Assembly: GCF_029537235.1 (NCBI RefSeq)
Contig: NZ_CP120639.1
Span: 1,022,622 to 1,086,621 of the forward strand
Direction of reading: 5' to 3'
From: Rhizobium sp. 32-5/1
Lineage (GTDB): Bacteria > Pseudomonadota > Alphaproteobacteria > Rhizobiales > Rhizobiaceae
Length of the DNA stretch: 64,000 bases
Part shown: in pieces, positions 47,699 to 57,648 of the stretch
Numbering within the stretch: position 1 is the first letter of the stretch
Layout: every line of letters begins with the position of its first letter
Notes under the pieces: generated by a model
The model's database searches: none
What the model was told of the DNA's origin: nothing
What the model saw: the letters and a program-made list of their open reading frames with translations, nothing else
Program-made: the position numbers and the translations under genes

Positions 47699-48472
47699 AT
47701 GAACACGGATTTCACGCCCACCGAAATGATGACGATCGCCGCCGCCCGCGCGCTGACCAATGACGATGTCTGCTTTGTCGGCATCGGTGCGCCCTCGGCG
47801 GCCTGCAATGTCGCACGGCTCACCCATGCACCCGATATTACGCTGATCTACGAGAGCGGTACGGTCGGAACCAAGCCGGATGTGCTGCCGCTGTCGATCG
47901 GCGACGGGGAACTCTGCGATACGGCGCTGTTCACCGTGCCGGTGCCGGAGATGTTCCGCTACTGGCTGCAGGGCGGGCGCATCACCACAGGTTTTCTCGG
48001 CGGCGCCCAGATCGACAAGTTCGCCAACCTCAATACAACCGTCGTTGGCCCTTACGACAAGCCGAAGGTCAGGCTTCCCGGCGGCGGTGGCGCGCCGGAA
48101 ATCGCCAGCAATTGCGGCCGCATCTTCATCACCATGGCGCTCACCAATCGCGGTTTCGTCGAAAAGCTGCCCTTCATCACCTCCATGGGCCACGGCGAGG
48201 GCGGCGATCATCGCGCGCGGTTGGGCATGAAGACCAAAGGCCCCACACGGGTCGTGACCGACCTCTGCATTTTCGAGCCTGATACCGAGACCAAGGAGCT
48301 GACGGTTGTATCCATCCACAAGGGCGTGACGCGTGCGCAGATCCGGGAGAACTGCGGCTGGACGGTCAAGTTTGCCGACTTTGTAGAGGGTACGCCGGTG
48401 CCGAGCGAAACCGAACTCACCGTGCTGCGGGATATCAACGCCCGCACGAAAAAAGCGCACGAGGCCGCCTGA
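47699..48472 (+). CDS. pcaJ: 3-oxoadipate CoA-transferase subunit B
   Basis: 257 residues. The catalytic Glu of the family lies in ITLIYESGTVGTKPDVLPLS; GGAQIDKFANLNTTVVGPYD and the glycine-rich RLPGGGGAPEIASN also fit. Partner of PcaI. Its stop overlaps the pcaF start by one base (TGATG). Confidence 0.95.
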   Translation: MNTDFTPTEMMTIAAARALTNDDVCFVGIGAPSAACNVARLTHAPDITLIYESGTVGTKPDVLPLSIGDGELCDTALFTVPVPEMFRYWLQGGRITTGFLGGAQIDKFANLNTTVVGPYDKPKVRLPGGGGAPEIASNCGRIFITMALTNRGFVEKLPFITSMGHGEGGDHRARLGMKTKGPTRVVTDLCIFEPDTETKELTVVSIHKGVTRAQIRENCGWTVKFADFVEGTPVPSETELTVLRDINARTKKAHEAA

Positions 48473-49672
48473 TGACCGATGCCTATATCTGCGACTATAT
48501 CCGCACGCCGATCGGCCGTTTTGGCGGTTCGCTCTCGTCGGTCCGGGCCGATGATCTTGGCGCGGTGCCACTGAAAGCGCTAATGGCGCGCAATGCTGCC
48601 ATCGACTGGGACGCGGTTGACGACGTGATCTTCGGTTGCGCCAATCAGGCGGGAGAGGACAATCGCAACGTGGCGCGTATGTCGCTTCTGCTGGCGGGGC
48701 TGCCGGTGACCGTGCCAGGCACGACAATCAATCGGCTGTGCGGTTCGGGCATGGACGCCGTGATCTCGGCCGCCCGGGCCATCAAGGCTGGCGAGGCGGA
48801 CCTGATGATCGCCGGCGGTGTTGAAAGCATGTCGCGCGCGCCTTTCGTTCTGCCCAAGGCCGACAGCGCTTTTTCGCGCAATGCCGAGATCTATGACACG
48901 ACCATCGGCTGGCGCTTCGTCAATCCGCTGATGAAGAAGCTGTACGGTGTCGATTCCATGCCGGAGACAGGCGAGAACGTCGCTGAGGATTTTCAGGTCT
49001 CGCGCGAGGATCAGGACGCCTTCGCCGTGCGGTCCCAGAACAAGGCCACCGCCGCACAGCAGAATGGCCGGCTGGCTCGCGAGATCACGCCGGTGACCAT
49101 TCCGCAGCGCAAGGGCGACGCCGTGCTCGTCGATCGCGACGAGCATCCGCGCGAAACCACGATCGAGACGCTGGCCAAGCTGAAGGCTCCATTTCGCGAC
49201 GGCGGTTCGGTGACGGCCGGCAATGCGTCCGGCGTCAATGACGGCGCTGCGGCGCTGATCATCGCTTCGGAAGCGGCTGCAAAAACATGGCCTGACGCCG
49301 ATTGCCCGCGTGCTGGGCGGCGCAGCGGTCGGCGTCGCGCCGCGGATCATGGGGTTTGGCCCAGCACCAGCGGCGAAAAAGCTGATGGCGAGGCTCGGCC
49401 TGACGCAGGAGCAGTTCGACATCATCGAGCTGAACGAAGCGTTTGCCTCGCAAGGATTGGCGACGCTACGCGCTCTCGGCATTGCCGACGACGATGGCCG
49501 CGTCAACCGCAATGGCGGCGCGATCGCGCTTGGTCACCCGCTCGGCATGTCCGGGGCACGCATCACCGGTACGGCGGCGATCGAGCTTGGTTTGAGCGCA
49601 GTTCGCTATTCTCTGTCGATGATGTGTATCGGCGTCGGGCAGGGGATTGCGGTCGCGCTCGAACGCGCGTGA
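48472..49672 (+). pseudogene. pcaF: 3-oxoadipyl-CoA thiolase, frameshifted
   Basis: About 400 residues. Nucleophilic Cys in TINRLCGSGMDAVISAARAI, first His in NEAFASQGLATL region, GGAIALGHPLGMSGARITG and second Cys in MMCIGVGQGIAVALE. Splits 3-oxoadipyl-CoA into succinyl-CoA and acetyl-CoA, the last step of the pathway. The frame changes at the AAAAA run at 49281-49285; length 3n+1 fits one extra A (or two missing). Probably intact in the organism. Confidence 0.93.
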
Positions 49673-49727
49673 ACCCGTCGGAACACAGCGCCGCTCACAG
49701 GCCTTCTGCAGCCAGCATGAGACATTG

Positions 49728-50369
49728 TCACGGCGTGCACATGAAATTGACGACAGCGTCCGATATCAATTGCTTGTGCCGGTCGTAAAGCGCTGGTTCG
49801 GACAGATCACGGCGGAAGATGGTGCCAAAGGTGTGGCGGTTCGACACCCGGAAAAAGCAAAAGGCGCTGATCAGCATGTGCAAGTCGATGGGGTCGATGT
49901 CACGCTGGAAACTTCCATCCTTCCTGCCACGATCAAGGATCGCCTCAAGCGCGCGAATGATAGAGACGTTGAGGTCTTTAATCTCGGCGGATCGCTGCAT
50001 GTGTACGGCTTGGTGGATATTTTCAATGCTGACCAGTCGGACGAAGTCCGGATTGTGCTCGTCGTGATCGAACGTAGTTGCGATAAGGGTCCGCAGCGCA
50101 GCGATCGGCGTCATGTCGCGAAGCTCAAGGTCGGCCTCAAGGGAACGGATCTTGCGGTAGGCCTTCTCCAGGACAGCAAGATAGAGTTCTTCCTTGCTGC
50201 CGAAATAGTAATAGATCATTCGCTTGGATGTACGTGTACGCTCCGCGATTGCGTCGACCCGGCCGCCAGACAGGCCACGAGCAGCAAACTCCTGCGTCGC
50301 AACAGTCAGGATGTCTTCTTTGGTCTTTTCAGCGTCATTTTTGCGTGCGCTGCGCTCTTGTGTGGTCAT
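49728..50369 (-). CDS. TetR-family transcriptional regulator
   Basis: 213 residues. N-terminal HTH (ILTVATQEFAARGLSGGRVD, AIAERTRTSKRMIYYYFGSK) and an all-helical ligand domain. Divergent from the quinate/shikimate dehydrogenase operon, so it is the probable repressor of these catabolic genes, with quinate, shikimate or dehydroshikimate as a plausible inducer (inference). Confidence 0.92.
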   Translation of the reverse strand: MTTQERSARKNDAEKTKEDILTVATQEFAARGLSGGRVDAIAERTRTSKRMIYYYFGSKEELYLAVLEKAYRKIRSLEADLELRDMTPIAALRTLIATTFDHDEHNPDFVRLVSIENIHQAVHMQRSAEIKDLNVSIIRALEAILDRGRKDGSFQRDIDPIDLHMLISAFCFFRVSNRHTFGTIFRRDLSEPALYDRHKQLISDAVVNFMCTP

Positions 50370-50482
50370 CTAAACTGGCATCCAGATCGGGCTTTTCGTC
50401 GGCGTCTCCATGCTTTCCTTAACACATGCAGACTTATTTGGCATTCATAGGCAGGTCCGATGGTTGATTCAACGGGCACCAA

Positions 50483-50512
50483 TTGACACGAACTAGTTAG
50501 TACATTAATCAT
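50483..50512. promoter_or_regulatory. Probable promoter/operator of the quinate-shikimate genes
   Basis: TTGACA at 50483-50488 is followed at 17 bases by a weak TAATCA -10. The spacer holds the palindrome AACTAGTT (50491-50498), well placed for a TetR repressor to block the promoter. Confidence 0.4.
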
Positions 50513-50607
50513 AGTGACGGAGTGAGGATCAGGTTCTGGCCGGAAAGATGGGAAGGGTTGCGAGATTGGCGGGCGTGCAAGCTCCGTCACGTCTAGCGGC
50601 AACGAAA

Positions 50608-51503
50608 ATGGATGTGTCTTCCAATTCCATTCGCGCCGGCCTCATCGGATCCGGTATTCAGGCGTCGCTAACGCCTGCCATGCACATGGCTGAAGCGCGC
50701 AGCCAGGGTTTTTCCTATCGCTACGACCTGCTCGACCTCAATATTCTAGGGGTGGTGCGGAGCGTCTTGCCGGATTGATTGCCCAGGCAGAATCTGAAGG
50801 TTTCTCCGGGCTCAACATTACCCACCCTTGCAAGCAGGCAGTAATACCCCTTCTGGACACTCTTTCGGACGATGCCACCGCACTTGGTGCTGTCAACAGC
50901 GTGGTACTGCGCGACGGCCGCCGCCATGGTCATAACACTGACTGGTGGGGTTTTGCCGAGGGGTTTCGTCCGCGACTTCCAAATGCCGAGCTGAGCCATG
51001 TCGTTCAGCTGGGTGCTGGCGGGGCGGGAGCGGCCACAGTCTATGCAATCCTGATGCTGGGTGCGGACGCAGTGACTATCTTCGATCCGGATGGCGCCCG
51101 CGTCGCTGCACTCGTTGCTGCCATGGCGGCCCGTTTCCCGTCGGCCCGGATTTCTGCCGGTCACGATCTGGCCGCGGCCATGGCGGATGCGTCAGGCCTG
51201 ATCCATTCGACGCCGACCGGCATGGTCAACTATCCCGGTCTACCGTTAGACACGGACCTTCTGCAAGTCCATCAATGGGTTGCTGAGGTCGTCTATTTTC
51301 CGCTGGAAACGGCACTCCTCACGGCGGCGCGTCAGCGCGGCTGCCAGGTTATCGATGGCGGCGGGATGGCGGTGTTTCAAGCGGTTGGCGCATTCCGTCT
51401 CTTTACGGGTCGGGAAGCGGATGGCGGGCGAATGATGCGCCATTTCATGGAACTGACCGGCACGCGAGCTGAAAGCGAAATTCCTCCGGGGAGCGTCAGA
51501 TGA
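50608..51503 (+). pseudogene. Quinate/shikimate dehydrogenase (AroE/QsuD-like), frameshifted
   Basis: About 299 residues. Substrate domain: IRAGLIGSGIQASLTPAMHM, GLNITHPCKQAVIPLLDTLS with the catalytic Lys; NAD domain: GHNTDWWGF, VQLGAGGAGAATVYAILM, VTIFDPD. GLNITHP rather than GLNVTVP, and an acidic residue after the second strand (FDPD), fit the catabolic NAD-dependent group such as Corynebacterium QsuD. It oxidises quinate to dehydroquinate and shikimate to dehydroshikimate. A missing G in 50749-50752 splits it. Start uncertain: 50608 gives the family N-terminus; 50548 has a better ribosome site. Confidence 0.88.
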
Positions 51504-53387
51504 AGACGTCGATCGCCACCGTTTCGATCAGCGGGGAACTGCCCGACAAGCTGGCGGCAATCGCAGCTGCAGGCTTCGACGGTGTCGAGATTTTCGAGAA
51601 CGATTTCCTTGCTTTTGACGGCAGCCCGGCCGATGTCGGCAAGATGGTCCGCGACCACGGGCTGGAGATCACGCTGTTTCAGCCGTTCCGCGATTTTGAG
51701 GGAATGCCGGAGCCCCATCGCTCCCGCACCTTCGATCGGGCGGAGCGCAAGTTTGATATCATGCAGCAGCTCGGCACCGATTTGGTGCTGGTTTGCTCCA
51801 ACGTCTCACCGGTCTCGCTCGGCGGCATCGACCGCGCCGCTGCAGATTTCCACGAACTGGGCGAGCGGGCGGCCAAGCGCGGGCTGAGGGTCGGCTACGA
51901 GGCATTGGCCTGGGGACGGCATATCTCCGATCACCGCGACGCGTGGAAATTGTGCGCCGGGCCCAGCATCCAAATATCGGTATCATCCTTGACAGCTTCC
52001 ACTCGCTCGCACGCAAGATCGATATCAATTCGATCCGCTCTATCCCCAATGAAAGCATCTTCATCGTCCAGCTGGCGGACGCGCCGCTGATAGACATGGA
52101 CCTGCTTTACTGGAGCCGCCACTTCCGCAACATGCCGGGCGAGGGCGATCTTGCCGTGACGGACTTCACGACAGCAATCGCCGAGACAGGGTATGATGGC
52201 TACTTTTCGCTGGAAATCTTCAACGACCAGTTCCGTGGTGGTTCTGCAAAGGCAATCGCTGCCGATGGGCAGCGTTCGCTTATCTTTCTGGGCGACCAGG
52301 TTCGCCGTCGGTCGGCATCGTGCGGTCTGACGCTGGCACCTATGCCGGAACGCGTTGCCGTCTCGGGCTTGGGCTTCATCGAGTTTTCCGCCGACCCGGA
52401 CGACGCGGGCGATCTTGCCGCAATCCTGAACACACTTGGATTTCGGAGGACGGCGCATCACCGTTCCAAGCAGGTCCACCTCTATGAGCAGGGTGAGATA
52501 CGCATACTGATCAATACCGAAAATGTGGGCTTTGCCAATGCCGCCTATGCGGTGCATGGGACGTCTGCCTATGCGATAGCGCTCGTGGTGGGTGATGCGA
52601 CCAAGGCAATGGCACGGGCAGTCGCGCTGGGCGCCGAGCCGTTCAGTCAGCCGGTCGGGCCGGGGAAGTGGCCGTGCCGGCCATCCGCGGTGTCGGCGGC
52701 GGGCTGCTGTATCTTTTGGACAGCGGGGGCGATCTTGGGCGGATCTGGGATATCGATTTTCGCGCGCTCGATGCCGATTCCGGCGTCATGCCGGCAGGGC
52801 TTTGCCACGTCGATCACGTGGCACAGACGGTCGCCTATGAGGAGATGCTGACCTGGCTGCTTTTCTACACGTCGATCTTCGAGGCGGACAAGTCGCCGGT
52901 CGTGGATATCATCGACCCATCCGGCGTGGTGCGCAGCCAGGTCGTCCAGAACAAAGAGGGTTCGCTGCGCATCACCATGAATGGCGCGGAAAACAGGCGA
53001 ACGCTGGCTGGCCATTTTATTGCGGAGAATTTCGGATCCGGGGTCCAGCATATTGCCTTCTCGACGGAGGATATCTTCGCAACCGCTGCGGCTCTTCGGG
53101 CAAACGGCTTTCAGCCGCTGCAGATATCGCCCAACTACTATGACGATGTGGAAGCCCGCTTCGGGCTCGACCCCGAACTCACGGAGCGGCTAAAGGCGGA
53201 AAACATCCTCTACGACCGCGACGAGCAAGGCGAGTATTTCCAGCTTTACAGCCCCACTTATGGCGAAGGTTTCTTCTTTGAGATCGTCGAGCGGCGCGGC
53301 TATCGCGGCTACGGCGCGGCCAATGCGATCTTCCGCATCGCGGCGCTGAAGAAGAACCTGCGCCCTGCCGGCCTGCCGAGGAGCTGA
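51500..53387 (+). pseudogene. 3-dehydroshikimate dehydratase fused to HPPD-like domain, two frameshifts
   Basis: About 630 residues in three frames. N-terminal TIM barrel (MKTSIATVSISGELPDKLAA, FDGVEIFENDFLAF, HPNIGIILDSFHSLARKIDI, YDGYFSLEIFNDQFRGGSA), then a vicinal-oxygen-chelate part like 4-hydroxyphenylpyruvate dioxygenase (HVDHVAQTVAYEEMLTWLLF, SGVQHIAFSTEDIFATA, FFFEIVERRGYRGYGAAN). This architecture is known from QsuB and QuiC1, which dehydrate 3-dehydroshikimate to protocatechuate. Breaks: near 51943 and in the G-run at 52662-52665; length 3n+1 fits two lost bases. The ATG overlaps the upstream stop (ATGA). Confidence 0.9.
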
Positions 53388-53796
53388 ATGATGGGTGGTG
53401 GCGTACCACGGATGCTCGGAAGCGAGCGGGTGCGTTGTGCACTGCGACGACAAGCTCGGCGAGTCGCCATTGTGGTGCGATCGGTCGCAGAAGCTCGGGT
53501 GGCTCGACATCGAGAAACCGAAGCTCCAAAGCTTCGATGCTCTAGCGCAGTTCCATCAGGTGTTTTGCGGATCGCGAGACGACCTATCTCGGTGGTCAGG
53601 CCTTGACGGAAAGCGGCGGACATCTTCTGGCGCGTGATCTGCCCGGACGGCACCTGCTTCGATGTGGACGGCGGACTTTGGACGGCGTTTTCCGCGGGCG
53701 GGCGGGTCGTGCGCTATGCGCCCGACGGGCACATCGACACCGTCATTCCGCTGCCCGTCAGCAACCCGACCTGTGTATGCTGGAGCGGATTAATGC
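53388..53796 (+). pseudogene. SMP-30/gluconolactonase fragment with internal deletion
   Basis: Pieces of an SMP-30/regucalcin-like beta-propeller: DDKLGESPLWCDRSQKLGWL, TTYLGGQALTESGGHLLARD, then directly PDGTCFDVDGGLWTAFSAGG and VVRYAPDGHIDTVIPLPVSN. In the family roughly 100 residues, including a metal ligand, separate the second and third pieces, so most of the core is gone. Frames also shift. Unlike the single-base cases this is true decay. It may once have been a lactonase linked to quinate metabolism. Confidence 0.75.
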
Positions 53797-53825
53797 ACTT
53801 TGAGCGCATGGTCCATGCACGGCTT

Positions 53826-54500
53826 TCAGCGGATGAGGCCGCTTTTAAGAACGTGGTCTATGCCGCTGCGGACGTGGCGCTTGAGCATGGCGCGCGCGCC
53901 GTCCACGTCCCGTTGCATGGCAAGGTCGAGCAGCTGCCGGTGATCGTCGCTGACCGCCTTGCCGCGAAAGCTGCGGGCCAGAAGATGATAGCGAAGGAAC
54001 CGGTCGAAGGTGGACGACAGGGCATCGATAAGAACCGTGGATCCACAGGCGGCGACGAGCGCTTGGTGAAATTCCCAATCATAACCGACCCATTCAACGG
54101 TTCGCTCGACCTCGCCGTTCAGAAGACGGCGTTCGACGCTGGACAGCTTGTGGTGGGCGGCAACGACGCGGGCCTCCCAGTCGAGATCGCCGGCGGCAAA
54201 GGAGAGGCCGACGGCGTGGCTCTCCAGAAGCAGCCGAAGATCGCCGAGGTTTTCCAATTCCATGACCGACACCGGCGCGACCTCGAAACCCCGCTGGCCC
54301 TCGGCAAGGACAAGATTTTCCGTGGCAAGGCGCGACAGGGTTTCCCGCAGCGTGGAGACGCTGACGGCATAGCTGTCCTTCAACTGCTCAAGCCTCAGCT
54401 TCTGCCCGGGTGCAAGTTTGCCGGCGATGATGTCGCTGCGGATGCGCCGAAAGGCCAGGTCACTGGCCGTCTCGAGCCGATCGGATTCATGTTTGGTCAT
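53826..54500 (-). CDS. GntR-family (FadR/FCD) transcriptional regulator
   Basis: 224 residues. GntR HTH (SDLAFRRIRSDIIAGKLAPG, SVSTLRETLSRLATENLVL) and an all-helical FCD domain with metal-binding His positions (FHQALVAACGS, HHKLSS, DDHRQLLD). GGGGGATCA precedes the ATG. Divergent from the TRAP transporter operon, its likely target. Confidence 0.93.
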   Translation of the reverse strand: MTKHESDRLETASDLAFRRIRSDIIAGKLAPGQKLRLEQLKDSYAVSVSTLRETLSRLATENLVLAEGQRGFEVAPVSVMELENLGDLRLLLESHAVGLSFAAGDLDWEARVVAAHHKLSSVERRLLNGEVERTVEWVGYDWEFHQALVAACGSTVLIDALSSTFDRFLRYHLLARSFRGKAVSDDHRQLLDLAMQRDVDGARAMLKRHVRSGIDHVLKSGLIR

Positions 54501-54616
54501 TGATCCCCCTACAGCGAAAATATAACCGATATAAATAAAAATCTATGATAAAAGTTATTTGACAGGGGATATTAGACAAGGGACATTCGCTATCACACAT
54601 GGCAAAAGCCGTCCGT

Positions 54617-54644
54617 TTGACATAAACGAACTATTTCGTACAAT
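54617..54644 (+). promoter_or_regulatory. Sigma-70-type promoter for the TRAP operon
   Basis: TTGACA (54617-54622), 16-base spacer, TACAAT (54639-54644), about 84 bp before the dctP-type ATG. A good match to both boxes. Confidence 0.55.
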
Positions 54645-54727
54645 ATTCAGGATGCCGAATTCCGGGAGGGAAATCGGTCTTGGAGGAGCGCCGACGGTAC
54701 GACCGGTCGGCTCAGTGGAGGAAAAAT

Positions 54728-55714
54728 ATGACATTCGCACTCACCCGGCGCTCTATTCTGAGCGTAACCGTTGCGGCATCGTTGGCGTTGGGTCTGCCAG
54801 CCTTCGCGCAGGACAAGCCCACGCTCAAATTTTCGGCGGTCTTTTCCGAACAGGACATACGCGCGCAGATGACAAAGTCTTTTGCCGAGGCGATCAAGGA
54901 CAACTTCACGCTTGAGCCCTACTACGGCGGTACGCTCTTCAAACAGGGCACGGAGCTCGTCGCGCTCCAGCGTGGAAACCTGCAGATGGGCAACATCGCG
55001 CCGCAGGACATCTCAAACCAAATACCGGAATGGTCGGTGCTGACATCAGCCTACCTCTTCCGGGATGCCGCGCATGTGAAGGCATTCTTCGAGAGCGAGA
55101 CCGGTGCGGAATTCAAGAAGATGGCTGAAGATCAGCTCGGTGTTCACATTCTCGGGCCGACCTATTTTGGTGCGCGTCAAGTAGGCCTGAAGACGGACAA
55201 GAAGATTACCACGCCAGCAGATATGGCTGGGGTCAAGCTGCGCATGCCGGGCGGTGATGCCTGGCAGTTCCTCGGGACGGCGCTCGGCGCCAACCCGACA
55301 CCGATGGCCTATGCGGAAGTTTACACTGGTCTCCAAACCGGCGCGATCGACGGGCAGGACAACCCGCTTCCGAACGTGAAGAATATGAAGTTCTATGAAG
55401 TCATGTCGCAGGTCGTGCTGACGTCGCACCTTATCGGATATGACCTCCTGACAGTTTCCAGCAAAGTCTGGAATGAGATGACCCCGGAACAGCAGACAGC
55501 TTTCCAGGCCGCAGCCGACACGGCGATGGCCTGGAGCCAGGAGCAGCATCTCGCACAGGAGAAGGCGCTGACGGAGGAGTTCAAGGCCGCCGGCCTCGAG
55601 ATCTACGAGCCGGATCTCGCCGCTTTCCGCAAGTTCGCCCAGGAAAAATACCTGGCCTCCGATCTCGCCAAATCGTGGCCAGAGGGCATCCTTGAAAAGG
55701 TTGCCGGCCTTTAG
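54728..55714 (+). CDS. TRAP transporter substrate-binding protein (DctP family)
   Basis: 328 residues. Signal peptide with an Arg pair (TRRSILSVTVAASLALGLPA, cleavage after FAQ), then KPTLKFSAVFSEQDIRAQMT, VKLRMPGGDAWQFLGTALGA with the conserved carboxylate-binding Arg, and VYTGLQTGAIDGQDNPLPNV. Binds an organic acid in the periplasm. GGAGGAAAAAT precedes the ATG. Context next to quinate/shikimate genes suggests quinate or shikimate as ligand (inference). Confidence 0.93.
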   Translation: MTFALTRRSILSVTVAASLALGLPAFAQDKPTLKFSAVFSEQDIRAQMTKSFAEAIKDNFTLEPYYGGTLFKQGTELVALQRGNLQMGNIAPQDISNQIPEWSVLTSAYLFRDAAHVKAFFESETGAEFKKMAEDQLGVHILGPTYFGARQVGLKTDKKITTPADMAGVKLRMPGGDAWQFLGTALGANPTPMAYAEVYTGLQTGAIDGQDNPLPNVKNMKFYEVMSQVVLTSHLIGYDLLTVSSKVWNEMTPEQQTAFQAAADTAMAWSQEQHLAQEKALTEEFKAAGLEIYEPDLAAFRKFAQEKYLASDLAKSWPEGILEKVAGL

Positions 55715-55723
55715 GTTGAAAAT

Positions 55724-55752
55724 CTGCCCTGCTTCAAATTGGAGCAGGGCAG
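55724..55752 (+). promoter_or_regulatory. Stem-loop between binding-protein and small-permease genes
   Basis: CTGCCCTGCT and AGCAGGGCAG form a perfect 10-bp stem with a 9-base loop, 9 bp after the dctP-type stop. It has no T-tract. Such hairpins often stabilise the upstream message or weaken read-through, giving excess binding protein over permease. Confidence 0.7.
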
Positions 55753-55817
55753 CCACAGGGTTTTCGGCTGGCGGCAGGTTTGCGCGGCCGGAATCATGCG
55801 ATTGGTGAGGATCCCCT

Positions 55818-56336
55818 ATGTCTAGAAAATCTGTCGTGCTGGGCGGCTGGCTGCGGGAGAGGGCGGAGAATATTCTCTGCCTCATGCTCTTTAGCATGTT
55901 CGCAGTCTTTTTGCTTCAGATCGTCTTCCGTTACGGACTGAACCTGTCGATCGGCTGGACGCATGAAGTGAGCGTCGCTCTGTGGATCTGGATCGTGCTC
56001 TTCGGCTCTGCATTCGTCGTGCGCGAAAGCGAGGAAATCCGCTTTGACTTCTTCTGGGCAAGCGCCTCCGACCGGGCACGCCGCCTCATGACAATTGCAA
56101 TGGCGGCTGCGTTGATCATTGCGTTCGGCGTCTCTCTGCCGGCCGTCATCGACTACGTCTCATTTATGAAGGTGGAAAAGACGGCCTATCTGAAAATCCG
56201 CTTCGACTATCTCTATTCCATATATGTCGTTTTCGCCGTGGCGATGATCATCCGTTACATATGGCTCGGCATCCAATCCATTCGCGGCCAGACCCCCGAA
56301 GCCTTCGATCCCACCAAGGCGAGCTCCGGCGTATGA
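55818..56336 (+). CDS. TRAP transporter small permease (DctQ)
   Basis: 172 residues with four helices: ILCLMLFSMFAVFLLQIVFR, VSVALWIWIVLFGSAFVVRE, MTIAMAAALIIAFGVSLPAV and YSIYVVFAVAMIIRYIWLG. The Arg after helix 1 and the acidic VRESEE loop are typical. TGAGGATCCCCT precedes the ATG. Stop overlaps the DctM start by four bases. Confidence 0.93.
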   Translation: MSRKSVVLGGWLRERAENILCLMLFSMFAVFLLQIVFRYGLNLSIGWTHEVSVALWIWIVLFGSAFVVRESEEIRFDFFWASASDRARRLMTIAMAAALIIAFGVSLPAVIDYVSFMKVEKTAYLKIRFDYLYSIYVVFAVAMIIRYIWLGIQSIRGQTPEAFDPTKASSGV

Positions 56337-57634
56337 ACCTCACCAGCCCCTTTTCGCTTGCCATCGTCACCATCACGGCGCTGGCATTCTTAGGCCTGCC
56401 CATCGGGCTGTCGATGATGGTTGGCTCCATTTTGTACTTGTTCATGATCGGTGCCGACATGGGTACCGTTGCCGAGCAGTTTCTAAACGGCATGTATTCG
56501 AACTACATCATCCTTGCCGTCCCACTTTTCGTGCTGGCAGCCGAGTTCATGAATATCGGCTCGATGACCGAGCGTCTGCTGACATTTTGCAATGTACTCG
56601 TCGGGCGGTTTCGCGGAGGACTTGCCCAGGTCAACATCGTGCAAAGCATCGTATTTGCCGGCATGTCCGGTTCTGCGATTGCCGATGCGGCCGGCAGCGG
56701 CAAGATGATGCAGAACATGATGACCAAGGGCAACCGCTATACGCCAAGCTACGCGGCGGCGCTCACGGCGGTCACCTCTGTCATCGGGCCGATCATTCCG
56801 CCGTCAATCCCGATGGTCATCTATGCCCTCGTTTCCGACGCCTCGATCGGCTATCTCTTCCTCGCCGGCATGGTACCTGGTCTCCTGATGGCCGGACTGC
56901 AGATGATGCAGGTGGCGATCACGGCGCGCCGCAAGAACTTTCCCGTTGAGGTAGCGGTTCCCCTGCGTGACATCCCGTTGATCACATGGCGTGCGTTTCC
57001 GGCGCTGATGATGCCAGTCGTGCTGCTCGGCTGCATTTATAGCGGCATCACGACGCCGACCGAAGCTGCAGCCCTTGCTGCGGCCTATGCCTTGCTGATC
57101 TCGGTCGTTATCTACCGCAGCATAACGTTTACCGCCTTCTATGATGCGTTGAAAGTCAGCTCCAAGACGACGGCCTCCATCGGCATGCTGATCGCCGGCT
57201 CGCTGGTGTTCAATTACGTCGTCACCATCGAGAACATTCCCGACAGTCTGCGCGTCATCCTGCAAGGCTGGGACCTGTCCCCGATCGGCTTTCTGATCCT
57301 GGTCAACGTCATCCTGCTGCTGCTCGGCTGCGTGCTGGAAGGCACCGCGATCCTGCTGATCATCGTGCCGGTCTTTATCCCGACGGCGCAGGCGCTGGGC
57401 ATCGACATGGTGCATTTCGGGGTCATGGTCGTCGTCAACATCATGCTCGGCCTGGTGACGCCACCTTATGGCTTGCTGCTCTTCATCATGACCAACATCT
57501 CCGGCGCTCCGGTCAAGGACATCATCCGCGATGCGTTGCCCTTCCTGTTTTGGATGGTAATCTGCCTGATGGTCATCACCTTCGTCCCCGACATGGTCCT
57601 GTGGCTGCCGAGGCAATTCGGATACCAGGGCTGA
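56333..57634 (+). CDS. TRAP transporter large permease (DctM)
   Basis: 433 residues, 11-12 helices. GGLAQVNIVQSIVFAGMSGS and AIADAAGSGKMM, VIGPIIPPSIPMVIYALVSD and LGLVTPPYGLLLFIMTN are the usual signatures. ATG at 56333 overlaps the DctQ stop (ATGA). With DctP and DctQ forms a sodium-driven organic-acid importer. Confidence 0.95.
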   Translation: MNLTSPFSLAIVTITALAFLGLPIGLSMMVGSILYLFMIGADMGTVAEQFLNGMYSNYIILAVPLFVLAAEFMNIGSMTERLLTFCNVLVGRFRGGLAQVNIVQSIVFAGMSGSAIADAAGSGKMMQNMMTKGNRYTPSYAAALTAVTSVIGPIIPPSIPMVIYALVSDASIGYLFLAGMVPGLLMAGLQMMQVAITARRKNFPVEVAVPLRDIPLITWRAFPALMMPVVLLGCIYSGITTPTEAAALAAAYALLISVVIYRSITFTAFYDALKVSSKTTASIGMLIAGSLVFNYVVTIENIPDSLRVILQGWDLSPIGFLILVNVILLLLGCVLEGTAILLIIVPVFIPTAQALGIDMVHFGVMVVVNIMLGLVTPPYGLLLFIMTNISGAPVKDIIRDALPFLFWMVICLMVITFVPDMVLWLPRQFGYQG

Positions 57635-57648
57635 GAAACGAGAACATA

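Noticed and set aside
48580..49512. 310-codon minus-strand frame opposite pcaF
   Set aside because: Opposite strand of a well-conserved thiolase, with His/Arg-rich nonsense composition.
56804..57616. 270-codon minus-strand frame opposite the TRAP large permease
   Set aside because: Highly charged, repetitive H/D/Q/R composition typical of the reverse complement of a membrane protein.
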